A DNA stretch of 30,433 bases from CAZXFH01 sp964640055. Its GTDB lineage: Bacteria > Fidelibacterota > UBA2242 > JAFGTP01. The notes beneath the pieces were generated by a model. The model did not search any database. It had not been told where the DNA came from and saw nothing but the letters and a program-made list of their open reading frames with translations. Where the stretch lies: assembly GCA_964640055.1 (NCBI GenBank), contig CAZXFH010000039.1:1-30433 (forward strand), written 5' to 3'. A program made the translations under genes and the position numbers. The number at the start of each line of letters is the position of its first letter. Position 1 is the stretch's first letter. This document shows, piece after piece, positions 14,578 to 23,345 of the stretch.

Positions 14578-15752
14578 ATCCAAAAGATTCCACTGCGGAT
14601 CTGGATCAGCTTATTGTTGAAAAGGACGATGAACATGCTTACGAGGAGGATCTTTCCAAATCCTCACGAAAAGATAAAGAGCGTATGTTACATGCCGGTG
14701 TAGATCCCGATGCTAAAGATAAATCCGGTACCTTTCTGATGCGCGACCAGTCCGTCGTACACTGTAACATTGCTCAGTCCGGAATGGAACTGATCAGTAC
14801 CCAGCAGGCCCTGGAAAAATATGACGGACTGAAGGACTACTGGTGGCAATTACTCTCCCCGGACACTGACCAGTATACCGGGATTGTCAAAAAACACGAT
14901 GCCCGAGGTTACTTTATTCGGGTGGCAGCCGGTCAGAATATCACCTTTCCGGTTCAGACCTGTCTTTTTCTGGATCATCCGGGCCGTACCCAGGCGGTCC
15001 ACAATGTGATCATTGCCGAAGAAGGCTCTTCTGTGGATATTATCACCGGTTGTACAGCTAATAAAAAAATTGACCGGAATGGGGCTCATTTAGGTGTATC
15101 GGAGATATACATCGAAAAGGACGCTAAAGTGACTTACTCCATGATTCACAATTGGAATGAAAATATCCAGGTCCGGCCACGCACTGGAATCCGTGTCGCT
15201 GGAGGCGGTTCCTTCACTTCCAATTATGTTAGCTTAAAAGCGGTTAAAAACGTACAGATGAATCCCCTAGCCCGCCTGGTTGGTAAAGGCGCCAATGCCT
15301 CTTTTAACAGCATATTGGTGGCACCTCCCGGTGCTCATCTGGACATTGGGTCACGGGTTATGCTGGAAGCGGAAGAGACCCGCACAGAGATCGTTTCCAA
15401 AGCCCTTACCATGGGAGGCGAAATCATTTCGCGGGGGCTGATCGCCGGGTATTCTCCTCAATCCAAAGGACATCTCGAATGTCAGGGATTGGTCCTAAAC
15501 AATCAGGGACGTATCTACACTGTTCCTGAGCTGGACGGTCGCTCAGCGGATGTGGAGCTCTCTCACGAAGCGGCCGTTGGCAAGGTGGGTCAGGCGGAGA
15601 TCGAATACCTGATGGCCCGCGGATTGACCGAAGCAGAAGCCATCAGCGTCATTGTCCGGGGTTTTCTCAGCGCTGAAATCAAGGGATTGCCGGAAGCCCT
15701 GCAACAGGAAATCAATTCGGCGGTGGATAAGATTGAGACCGATGCGTTTTAG
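14562..15752 (+). CDS. sufB: SufB-type Fe-S scaffold (SufB/SufD family, minimal SUF)
   Basis: A 396-residue beta-helix scaffold of the SufB/SufD family, forming SufB2C2-like complexes. The C-terminal core has HLECQGLVL with C307 at the place of the catalytic SufB cysteine, and DVELSHEAAVGKV (330-342) containing the Glu and His pair of the SufB active region, then MARGLTEAEA. The first 70 residues are highly charged and differ from E. coli SufB. Length is shorter than E. coli SufB (about 495), in line with the archaeal-type or 'SMS' scaffold. The start is inside the end of sufC. Because SufD is absent, this chain probably forms a homodimer. Cysteine desulfurase must be elsewhere or sulfide may be used directly. 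Confidence 0.9.
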   Translation: MRQKIDPKDSTADLDQLIVEKDDEHAYEEDLSKSSRKDKERMLHAGVDPDAKDKSGTFLMRDQSVVHCNIAQSGMELISTQQALEKYDGLKDYWWQLLSPDTDQYTGIVKKHDARGYFIRVAAGQNITFPVQTCLFLDHPGRTQAVHNVIIAEEGSSVDIITGCTANKKIDRNGAHLGVSEIYIEKDAKVTYSMIHNWNENIQVRPRTGIRVAGGGSFTSNYVSLKAVKNVQMNPLARLVGKGANASFNSILVAPPGAHLDIGSRVMLEAEETRTEIVSKALTMGGEIISRGLIAGYSPQSKGHLECQGLVLNNQGRIYTVPELDGRSADVELSHEAAVGKVGQAEIEYLMARGLTEAEAISVIVRGFLSAEIKGLPEALQQEINSAVDKIETDAF

Positions 15753-15812
15753 GTCCTGAATATCCTAGTTTTAAATCTATTTAGGTTGTTACCAAAATTT
15801 AATATCCGGTAC

Positions 15813-16409
15813 TTATTGCTTATTCGCTTTTTGTACCAGATATTGGGCTTGCAGGAATGTTGATCTTTTTCCCCTGATTTGAAAATTACTTTGGCTAAGT
15901 AGCCCTTCCCATTCTCGGTTAGATATGAAAAATAATCTGTTACCAAGTAAATAGCGCAGATAATTACCCAATTTTGGCGGAGAAAAGGTACACAGCAGAT
16001 ATCCGTTAACCGCTAACAAGCGGTACATTTCCCTTAAAAAGGCCGGTTTATCAGCTAGATACTCTGTGATCCCGATGGCTGTAATCAGTCCTACGGAATT
16101 TGCCTGGAAAGGCAGACAATCGGCTTTCGCCACAACCGCCAGGCTATTGTTTTCCTGATGAGCCATAGCATGCAGCATCTTATGGGAATGATCAATGCAA
16201 ATTAGTCGCTGATCCACAGGCCAGATATCCAGGGAATCACCCCGTCCGGTACCAATGTCCAGCGCCGGTTGATTAGATATAAAAGATTCCGGAAGTAGGA
16301 CCTGTAGATGTTGTTTTTCCCACTTGAATATAGATCTGATCACCGGGACTTTCCGTAACCAAGGATAAACACCGGCTTTCAAATTCCAGATCTTACGGTT
16401 AAACGTCAT
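15813..16409 (-). CDS. Class I SAM-dependent methyltransferase
   Basis: A 198-residue methyltransferase of the Methyltransf_11 type. Motif I is ALDIGTGRGDS (49-59), the acidic residue after strand 2 is D73 in ICIDHS, and the post-I and motif III region includes LREMYRLLAVNGYLL. The substrate is not evident. It is the last of a - strand run after corA (42-base gap) and converges on sufB with about 60 bases between stops. It shares no particular similarity with the CpaM-like enzyme beyond the SAM fold. The nearby corA does not suggest a function. Confidence 0.8.
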   Translation of the reverse strand: MTFNRKIWNLKAGVYPWLRKVPVIRSIFKWEKQHLQVLLPESFISNQPALDIGTGRGDSLDIWPVDQRLICIDHSHKMLHAMAHQENNSLAVVAKADCLPFQANSVGLITAIGITEYLADKPAFLREMYRLLAVNGYLLCTFSPPKLGNYLRYLLGNRLFFISNREWEGLLSQSNFQIRGKRSTFLQAQYLVQKANKQ

Positions 16410-16451
16410 ATTACAGATGTATTCAGTGAATGGACGAACTGCAGGAGCCGG

Positions 16452-17519
16452 TTACAGCCATCGTTTTCTGCGGAAATAGGATAACATGATGGTGGCCACC
16501 AGGGCCATGATTCCTAGGACGCCAAAATATCCCCAGGGCCATTTGAGTTCCGGCATATACTCGAAGTTCATCCCATAAATACCGGCAATAAAGGTCAGGG
16601 GGATGAAAATGGTTGCGATAATAGTGAGGACCTTCATGACTTCATTGGTCCGGTTGCTGACACTGGAGAGGTACATATCATATAAACCGGCATTTATATC
16701 CCGCATGGTTTCGATCATATCGATGATCTGAATAGTATGGTCATATACATCCCGCAAATAAAAGTTGGTCTGATCCTTGATCAGGGTCAAGTCTCCACTG
16801 ACTAGGTTATGGGTCACTTCCCGTAAAGGCCAAACGGCTTTTTTCAAGTACAACAGGTCATGCTTTAAATGATATAGCTTTTTCAGGGATTTTTGATCGG
16901 GGTCAACCATCACCTCATCTTCCAGATTTTCGATCTTCTCCCCCAGTTGTTCGAGCACTGCAAAGTAATTATCAACGATCGCATCCAGCAAGGCGTAACC
17001 CAGGTAATCAGTGCCATTGGATCTGATACGGCCCTTATTTTTCCGAATACGCTGGCGAACATTCTCAAAAACATCGCCCTGATGTTCTTGCAAAGAGATC
17101 ACATAATTATCGCCGATCAACAGACTGATCTGTTCATCGCGCACCTCATTTTCCTTTTTATCATAAGTGATCATTTTAAGAATGATCAACATGTAATCCT
17201 CGAATACTTCCAGTTTAGGCCGCTGTCTTGTATTCAGGATGTCCTCCAATATCAGCGGGTGGAATCCAAAATGAGTTCCCATTTTCTGAATAATACTGAT
17301 ATCCTTTAATCCGTCGATATTGATCCAGCTGACCGTCATCTTATCCCGGTAGGGGAAAGACGCCTCTATTTCAGAAATCTCTTTCTCATCGTATTGGCTG
17401 CTATCGTAATCCAGCACACTCATTTTTACCTTTTCGGGGTGGTCTGCACCAACATACACCAGCGAACCGGGTGGCAAGCCACTCTTTTTATGACGCTTGG
17501 GAAATAGTTTTCTGATCAT
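16452..17519 (-). CDS. corA: CorA-type Mg2+/Co2+ transporter
   Basis: A 355-residue inner-membrane divalent cation channel. The large N-terminal cytosolic domain (about 1-290) is followed by two membrane helices, about 293-314 and 330-350. The family-defining GMN motif follows the first helix at 316-318, with the short acidic periplasmic loop after it and a basic C-terminal end. It forms pentamers in the family. GAGGT lies about 6 bases before the ATG. It lies between the mscS-type gene (56-base gap) and the methyltransferase gene. Cobalt uptake would be useful to corrinoid enzymes, but the CorA family mainly carries magnesium. Confidence 0.95.
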   Translation of the reverse strand: MIRKLFPKRHKKSGLPPGSLVYVGADHPEKVKMSVLDYDSSQYDEKEISEIEASFPYRDKMTVSWINIDGLKDISIIQKMGTHFGFHPLILEDILNTRQRPKLEVFEDYMLIILKMITYDKKENEVRDEQISLLIGDNYVISLQEHQGDVFENVRQRIRKNKGRIRSNGTDYLGYALLDAIVDNYFAVLEQLGEKIENLEDEVMVDPDQKSLKKLYHLKHDLLYLKKAVWPLREVTHNLVSGDLTLIKDQTNFYLRDVYDHTIQIIDMIETMRDINAGLYDMYLSSVSNRTNEVMKVLTIIATIFIPLTFIAGIYGMNFEYMPELKWPWGYFGVLGIMALVATIMLSYFRRKRWL

Positions 17520-17575
17520 TTTTACCTCGTAGGATTTGCATATGGCTTTTATGCTATGCAGCTAATTAACTGGAC

Positions 17576-18487
17576 CTATTCCTTAGGTTGCTCGACCTCT
17601 ATATTCATGGGCGGTGACTGATTCTGTTTGTCCTTGCCATGCCATAAAGTAACGTGTGGAAAAGGAATCTCAATATCCAGCTCATCAAATTTCTTCTTGA
17701 GCAGGCGTTTGTAGGCCCGACCTATGCTCCATTGCTTAATCGGTTTGGTCTTATACATAGCTTTGATAACAATCGCTGAATCTCCGAACTTATCCAGCCC
17801 GAGCACTGCCAGCGGTTCCAGAATGTCATCCTTGAATTCCGGATCATTACGTAAGGCCTCATCTACATCCCGCATCACCTGCATAACCTCATCCACATCT
17901 TCCCGGTAAGCCACCCCGATATCAAACACATAGCGCGACCATTCCTTGGTGTAGTTGCTGACAACGGCAATCTCACCATTTGGAATATAGTGAACCTTAC
18001 CTTCTAAATCACGAAGTACTGTCATTTTTAAATTCACCCGCTCCACATAGCCAGCTTTACCAGCCACCTCGACGACATCGCCCACCCGGATCTGATCCTG
18101 GAGCAGAATAAAAAAGCCGCTGATAATATCCTTTACCAGACTCTGTGCTCCAAAACCGATAGCCAACCCCAGGACCCCGGCAGCTGCAAGAAGCGGACCG
18201 ATCTCAACCCCTAATTCACTCAGGATCATTACTGCCGCTACTAAAACCAGGACAATAGTCAATACATAATTTAAAATGGAATTTAATGTTTCTGTGCGCT
18301 TTTCAAACTCAATATCCGGTTTATGCCGCTTTTGAATCTGTCGTAATAAGCGGTTAAAAATTGCTCTTAATAGCTTAACTAAAACGAAGGTCAGAATGAG
18401 TATCAGTAAAATCTTCAAGCCACTGCTTGCCACGGTTTTCATCAGATCTTTGAAAAATTGTTGTTTGAATATTTGCTCAAATTGCAT
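17576..18487 (-). CDS. mscS: Small-conductance mechanosensitive channel (MscS family)
   Basis: A 303-residue channel that opens on membrane tension to release solutes. Three membrane helices are visible at about 24-45, 70-92 and 98-128. The third is the pore helix with the small-residue pattern AAAGVLGLAIGFGAQSLVKD. The MscS beta domain follows (about 130-190, RVGDVVEVAGKAGYVE) and then an alpha/beta C-terminal domain. The tail after about 285 is polar and probably disordered. AGGAGGT is present just before the ATG at 18487. Neighbours CorA and the VWA protein suggest envelope or ion homeostasis only loosely. Confidence 0.93.
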   Translation of the reverse strand: MQFEQIFKQQFFKDLMKTVASSGLKILLILILTFVLVKLLRAIFNRLLRQIQKRHKPDIEFEKRTETLNSILNYVLTIVLVLVAAVMILSELGVEIGPLLAAAGVLGLAIGFGAQSLVKDIISGFFILLQDQIRVGDVVEVAGKAGYVERVNLKMTVLRDLEGKVHYIPNGEIAVVSNYTKEWSRYVFDIGVAYREDVDEVMQVMRDVDEALRNDPEFKDDILEPLAVLGLDKFGDSAIVIKAMYKTKPIKQWSIGRAYKRLLKKKFDELDIEIPFPHVTLWHGKDKQNQSPPMNIEVEQPKE

Positions 18488-18585
18488 GAATTACCTCCTA
18501 TTATATATATCTCTTCCCTTATCTGAATAATGGATAAAGCCGGAACATGATATGCTTTTACCAATACTCCGGATCTTTATGGGGA

Positions 18586-20874
18586 CTAATTTAGACTTTT
18601 CGCATCTTTTTGCGGATCATTTTTTTCTTTATTCTCAGGTTGCTTTATGGATTTCCTTCTGAAAATATTATTACGCTTCTTTCTGGGAGATGATTCTTTC
18701 GTTTCACTTTGTTTTTTATCGGAAGTCTTCTTTTTCTCCGGCTTACTTTTCTGTTCATCCTTCTGCTTAGATTCCGGCGTGTTTGTTATTTTTTTCTTTT
18801 GATAGGGTAATTGTTTTAGAGGTGTTCTAACCGCGGAACTCTTCTCCTTTTCATATGCAATTTTCGGCTGTCTTTTAGGGTAAGTATCCTGATCCTTGTT
18901 CGTAGATTGTTTCTGCTTCTGACCCTCCTGTTGTTCCCTTGCTCTCTGTTTAGGAGGTGTTGCTTTACGGCGAATAAGGGGCCGCTGTGGTCCCATAGTT
19001 GGGGTCGGCATCGGTCCTGGTTTGGGAGATGGTGCGAGCTGGGTACTATCTTGGGTGGTTTGCTGTTCACTTCTGGGTTTCTTTTTTTGAGTTTGATATT
19101 GTTGATATTTGATCTCTTTCTGCATTATTTCTATGGCACTGGCTGGCTTTTGACTAATATTTTCCAGATTGGATTTGTATTGATGGGTTGCCAGGATCTG
19201 TTTTTTCAAAGCGGTGGAAGTATAGTTTTCCGGTGATACACTGACATTTTCCAATTCCTTTTCTAAAGCTTGTACTGCTTTATCAACCTGACCCTGATCA
19301 ACGAGCTGGATCGTATGGGTTAGCTGCTTGGACATATTTTGCAAACGTAATTCCTGCATAACACCTGAGTTTTCATGATTATGTATCAAAGCCCCATCTT
19401 CAGTATAATTAAGCGTTAGATTAACCTGATCTGAAACAGATTGCGCCCTGCCTTCAGTATTATGATAATCGACAGTCACAGCTGCCACACCGGCATCCAC
19501 ATCTTCGGTAGGAGCTACTTCAAGTGCCACTAATATTGTACGGTGTTCATCAGAGAAGACATCTCCCAAAGAAACGATAATATCCCTACCAACCCGTTCA
19601 TAGCGATACCCGTAAATTTCCCGGACAGAAATATGAGGGTCAGGTTTGATCTTAAGCTGTACGTTTTGAGCGGTTACTGATAACAATCCTTGTAATTCGC
19701 GGGAAAAGATCGTCGGAATTTTGCGCGGAGAATCAATAAAATAGTAATTGCCATTCCCATATTCAGATAAATTGAGCATCATATCCTCGTTATAATCCGC
19801 ACCGACACCAAAACTGGAGAGCGAGATTCCTATATTACACTTATCCAGACATAAATCCTGGAGCAGTTTTGGATCTGTTATCCCTCGATTCGCTAATCCA
19901 TCCGACAACAACAATATCCGGTTGACCTGACCAGTTATCAGGTTTTTGGCCACTTCTTGATATCCCTTGAGCATCCCCTCACTCATATTGGTAGAGCCAC
20001 CGACGCCCAGGTTGCGGATAATTTCCAGAATTCCGTTTTTTTCGGTAACATTTTGAGCCGGGATAACAACCTGTGACTCTGAGCGATATGCTACCAAGGA
20101 GAGTCTGTCTTGAGAAGAAAGATTGCGAACCACAAATTCAGCAGCCTCTTTCACAAAATCGATTTTTTGTTCGGCAGCCATGCTACCACTGCAATCTATG
20201 ACCAAGGCAATGTTCAGGGGTATCCGGTCATCATTGGCTGACTTTCGAGAATAGAGATCAATTTTCAGATGCACTGGACCCTCATCATCTGGGTGACGGT
20301 ATCGATTATCCATAGCAGTCTCTATTGACAGGGGATTATCCCTTGGAAATGCCGGTTCCGAAAGGTCAGAATCCTCTGTTAGGATCAGTTCTTCACCCGT
20401 CAGGTTTTTGGCAATTTGGGCTGCCAAATTATCTATCGCCTGAATAATATCATCATCGGAAAGCCATTCTTTTTTTTCAGCGATGATAATTTCTCCGGTA
20501 CTGATCTTGATCAGACGGGAATCGATTCTGAATCTTTCTGTTGTCCGGATGAGGCTGCCCAGTAAAATGTGCTGAGCACCGACCATTTCTCCCAGTTGGA
20601 CTGCTTCGGATTCAGCCACAGTACCTGAAAGGGATAATTCCATCTCATCATAGAGGGTATGCAAACGTGACCGCTCCACAACTTGGATTGCTTCACTGAG
20701 GGAAAAATTGGTGATTAGAATTTCCGGAATAGCAACTTCCAGGTAATCCAATTCCGGATCATTGGTCAGGTTCTGAAAATCAATAATAGCCATTACAATT
20801 TCATCCTGGGCCACTAATTGCCAGCCGGTTATCACCAGGATAAAACCAATCATCAGTGCTTTATATTGCTTCAT
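18586..20874 (-). CDS. Secreted CsgG-like + von Willebrand A protein with a long basic tail
   Basis: A 762-residue protein with a likely signal peptide (1-22, ending LVAQ-DE; no lipobox Cys). Residues about 25-165 resemble the CsgG/FlgO-type domain: AIIDFQN, IPEILITNFS, VVERSRL, then GAQHILLGSL. Residues about 200-400 form a VWA domain with a complete MIDAS: D-x-S-x-S at 227-231, T295 and D325 (DGLANRG follows). A beta-rich region follows (about 400-500), then a helical region (about 505-595). Finally there is a low-complexity tail of about 165 residues rich in Lys, Gln, Pro, Ser and Thr, strongly basic. Such VWA proteins usually bind partners through a metal ion. The tail could bind peptidoglycan, anionic polymer or the cell surface. 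It heads the run vwa-mscS-corA, though gaps of about 100 and 56 bases leave co-transcription uncertain. Function unknown. Confidence 0.8.
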   Translation of the reverse strand: MKQYKALMIGFILVITGWQLVAQDEIVMAIIDFQNLTNDPELDYLEVAIPEILITNFSLSEAIQVVERSRLHTLYDEMELSLSGTVAESEAVQLGEMVGAQHILLGSLIRTTERFRIDSRLIKISTGEIIIAEKKEWLSDDDIIQAIDNLAAQIAKNLTGEELILTEDSDLSEPAFPRDNPLSIETAMDNRYRHPDDEGPVHLKIDLYSRKSANDDRIPLNIALVIDCSGSMAAEQKIDFVKEAAEFVVRNLSSQDRLSLVAYRSESQVVIPAQNVTEKNGILEIIRNLGVGGSTNMSEGMLKGYQEVAKNLITGQVNRILLLSDGLANRGITDPKLLQDLCLDKCNIGISLSSFGVGADYNEDMMLNLSEYGNGNYYFIDSPRKIPTIFSRELQGLLSVTAQNVQLKIKPDPHISVREIYGYRYERVGRDIIVSLGDVFSDEHRTILVALEVAPTEDVDAGVAAVTVDYHNTEGRAQSVSDQVNLTLNYTEDGALIHNHENSGVMQELRLQNMSKQLTHTIQLVDQGQVDKAVQALEKELENVSVSPENYTSTALKKQILATHQYKSNLENISQKPASAIEIMQKEIKYQQYQTQKKKPRSEQQTTQDSTQLAPSPKPGPMPTPTMGPQRPLIRRKATPPKQRAREQQEGQKQKQSTNKDQDTYPKRQPKIAYEKEKSSAVRTPLKQLPYQKKKITNTPESKQKDEQKSKPEKKKTSDKKQSETKESSPRKKRNNIFRRKSIKQPENKEKNDPQKDAKSLN

Positions 20875-20927
20875 AATGCCCTCGATTATAATTGGCTAAA
20901 ATATAATTTTTATTTTGCATTATTCAG

Positions 20928-20933
20928 ATTATA
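20928..20933 (-). promoter_or_regulatory. Possible -10 element of the VWA gene
   Basis: A perfect TATAAT is read on the - strand 54 bases before the start codon at 20874. No good -35 stands at the right distance, so the call is weak. The rest of 20875-21089, about 215 bases, shows no gene and no clear terminator for the nqr operon. Confidence 0.28.
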
Positions 20934-21089
20934 GCGAAAAATAGTGTAACCTTTCATTATTCCACGTCTATATTTTTGCTCAATATGAATGACAGTGCAA
21001 ATAGCAGCAATCTTATTCCAAAATATGAATTATCACAGATAAATACACTATTTTATTTAATATTTTTTTACAGCGAATCAGGACATTGT

Positions 21090-21548
21090 TTATTGGGGCG
21101 CTAATATACGATGGACCTTTAGTGGATCGATTCGATAGCGGCATCCGTGTCCCTGGAAAAAATGATATTTTTCGATTAGATGTAAGGATAACTGGGTGAT
21201 GATAAGTGATTCCCCGGTGTCTAATGCTTTGATACATGCCTCTCCCTTTTCAAAAACTCCGTCGCCCCGGAAAGGGGAAGGTATTCGTCCCATGGACTCA
21301 TAGTATTTACCTTCTACTCCGGGCCGAATCATAACCGGAGCTCCCAGCGCTTTTTTCGTGGCTTCATAGGCGTTTTTGAGTTGCTTGATGAGGAGTGTCA
21401 GATTGATGCTAGCGTTTCTGATTCGTTGCATATCAGTCGCTACAATTTCATCAATGGGACGCTGGTCATCCCCTAAAAATCCACTTCCTGAAAAAAAAGA
21501 CGGTTTTAAACGCTTGCGTAAATTTTGTTGTTCCGGTGGTTGATCCAT
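21090..21548 (-). CDS. Conserved-looking hypothetical protein downstream of nqrF
   Basis: A 152-residue soluble protein I cannot name. It contains an N-terminal segment FFSGSGFLGDDQRPIDEIV, a helical middle (about 40-65), a block GKYYESMGRIPSPFRGDG and a C-terminal block SLHLIEKYHFFQGHGCRYR. The strongly patterned aromatic, Gly and Pro residues look like a conserved family rather than a random frame. I chose the ATG at 21548 because GAGGT lies 4 bases upstream; the longer ATG at 21572 overlaps nqrF and lacks one. It follows nqrF by 16 bases and so belongs to the nqr operon. It is not NqrM, which is small with a Cys cluster. A role in Nqr assembly is only a guess from position. Confidence 0.65.
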   Translation of the reverse strand: MDQPPEQQNLRKRLKPSFFSGSGFLGDDQRPIDEIVATDMQRIRNASINLTLLIKQLKNAYEATKKALGAPVMIRPGVEGKYYESMGRIPSPFRGDGVFEKGEACIKALDTGESLIITQLSLHLIEKYHFFQGHGCRYRIDPLKVHRILAPQ

Positions 21549-21564
21549 ATCTACCTCAAGGCAA

Positions 21565-22680
21565 CTAAGCAAATTTATCGAAATAGATTTTGTCTTCCGG
21601 CATATCGCCTTCGGTCAGTACATCAATGCAAGCCTGGACCATACCTGGTGAACCGCATAAATAGGCCTCATGCTCACAACAGTCGGGAAAATGGTGGGCA
21701 ACTACTTCGGTAATCAGCCCCCGGGCGCCCTGCCAGTCCGAATCTTCAGGTTCTGCGGATAGGGCCGGAACAAATGTGAACCAGTCATGCTCCTTTTCAA
21801 TTTGTCGCAGTTCCTCAAGATAGTACAGATCTTCCTGAGCTTGCGCCCCGAAAAAATAGCTTGTTTCCCGCTGGATACCACGGTTGATCATATCCAAAAT
21901 GATACTGTGAATCGGCGCCATCCCGCTCCCGCCTGCAATACAGATGATCGGAGCTGTGTTACCGGTTAAATGGAAATCACCAAAAGGGCCTGAAAAAGTC
22001 ACCCGCTCGCCTCGCTTCAAATATTCAAATACCCATGTTGTGCAAATGCCATTGGGAACCAACCGGATATTCAGTTCAATATGCTTATTTTGAGAAGGCG
22101 GCGAGGAAATGGAATAGGCGCGCATCACAGAATCATGGGTTTTATAGGCTTCGGACTGGAGCTGAATGTATTGGCCGGCGACAAAATCGATGGTCTCGGG
22201 CTCCTCTAACTTAATCCGTAACTCCAGAATATCAGGTGTCAAATAGGTGCGTTGCTCCAGCCGACCGCTAAAGCGTTTCACAGCGAACAATTCCTTGGGG
22301 ATTTCAATTGCTAGATCATTGCGCACCTTTACCTGACAGGAAAGTCGCACCTTATTTTGACGCTCATCAGGAGTTAAATAGGGCTCTTCAACGGGGCCAA
22401 TCGCCCCTCCCCCATCCAAGACCTTTACTTTACAATAGGCACAGCTGCCCCGGCCGCCACAGGCTGAGGGAATAAAAATATCATTGCGTGCCAATGAGGT
22501 AAGCAGGGAGTTTCCTCCCTGTATCGCCAGTTCGCGTTCACCCCGATTGATATCGATCTTACATATCCCGTAATTCAATATTCGTTTTTCAGCCAGAACC
22601 AGTAAAACTGCCAGAATCAAACCCGTGGCGCTCAGAAAACCGGCCGCGATCAGAATCGATATGATGGGAATAGAGGACAT
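21565..22680 (-). CDS. nqrF: Na+-NQR subunit F (NADH-oxidising, 2Fe-2S and FAD)
   Basis: A 371-residue subunit that takes electrons from NADH in the Na+-translocating NADH:quinone oxidoreductase. One N-terminal membrane helix (about 5-30) is followed by a plant-type ferredoxin domain with C74, C80, C83 and C115. A ferredoxin-reductase domain follows with the FAD motif RAYSISSPP, the NADH-binding AGGSGMAPIHS and the C-terminal CGSPGMV. It is somewhat shorter than the Vibrio protein (about 407). AGGTG lies about 6 bases before the ATG and nqrE ends 10 bases upstream. The ferredoxin/FAD architecture separates it from Rnf complexes, which lack such a subunit. Confidence 0.96.
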   Translation of the reverse strand: MSSIPIISILIAAGFLSATGLILAVLLVLAEKRILNYGICKIDINRGERELAIQGGNSLLTSLARNDIFIPSACGGRGSCAYCKVKVLDGGGAIGPVEEPYLTPDERQNKVRLSCQVKVRNDLAIEIPKELFAVKRFSGRLEQRTYLTPDILELRIKLEEPETIDFVAGQYIQLQSEAYKTHDSVMRAYSISSPPSQNKHIELNIRLVPNGICTTWVFEYLKRGERVTFSGPFGDFHLTGNTAPIICIAGGSGMAPIHSIILDMINRGIQRETSYFFGAQAQEDLYYLEELRQIEKEHDWFTFVPALSAEPEDSDWQGARGLITEVVAHHFPDCCEHEAYLCGSPGMVQACIDVLTEGDMPEDKIYFDKFA

Positions 22681-22690
22681 TGCGCAGCAC

Positions 22691-23299
22691 CTAAATTTTT
22701 ACCATCCCTGAAAATCCCACAAAGGCCAGGGCCATGATACCAATAATGATCAAGGTAATTCCCGGACCGGCCAGCCCTTTGGGCAGAGCTTCCTCACGGA
22801 TCTTTTCCCGGATGCCGCCAATCAGGGTGATAGCGATAAACCACCCGGTACCACCCCCTAGCCCAAATGCAAAGGTCTGCCAGAATCCATAGGGTTTATT
22901 CAACATAAACAGAGAAATTCCCAGAATGGCGCAGTTCACCGTGATCAGGGGCAGGAAAATGCCCAATGCATTGTACAATTTCATTGACAACCGTTCGATT
23001 ACCATTTCGACCAATTGAACAAAAGCAGCAATCACCACGATGAATGTGATCAGTCTTAAAAAAGTCAATCCCAGGGGACTCAAAATATAGCTATAGACCA
23101 GATAATTGATGGCGGCAGTTAAGGAAGTCACAAAAATAACGGCCAGTCCTAATCCAATACTGGTATTGACTTTTTTCGAGACACCCAGGCATGAACACAT
23201 CCCCAAAAACCGGGCCAATAAAATATTATCCGTAAAGGTTGCGGCAATAAAAATCAATACCAGGGTAGCTAAAAAACTCTGATCCTGCAAGGCCTCCAT
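22691..23299 (-). CDS. nqrE: Na+-NQR subunit E
   Basis: A 202-residue integral membrane subunit with about six helices. Together with NqrD it forms the intramembrane 2Fe-2S site. Its likely ligands are C35 in FLGMCSC and C123 in LITVNCAILG. The N-terminal FTDNILLARFLGMC and C-terminal GIMALAFVGFSGM are typical of NqrE/RnfA. A GGAGG stands about 9 bases before the ATG. It follows nqrD by 46 bases. C37 is an extra cysteine next to the ligand. Confidence 0.95.
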   Translation of the reverse strand: MEALQDQSFLATLVLIFIAATFTDNILLARFLGMCSCLGVSKKVNTSIGLGLAVIFVTSLTAAINYLVYSYILSPLGLTFLRLITFIVVIAAFVQLVEMVIERLSMKLYNALGIFLPLITVNCAILGISLFMLNKPYGFWQTFAFGLGGGTGWFIAITLIGGIREKIREEALPKGLAGPGITLIIIGIMALAFVGFSGMVKI

Positions 23300-23345
23300 A
23301 CCTTAACCCCTCCGTGTTGCTTGATTTGATTTGCGTATCATCAGC

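Noticed and set aside
15753..15812. Terminator between convergent sufB and methyltransferase genes
   Set aside because: Only a 4-bp CCTA/TAGG pairing is present, with no stable stem and no adjacent T tract.
16893..17309. 138-codon + strand open frame
   Set aside because: Antisense to corA, without start signals or recognisable domains.
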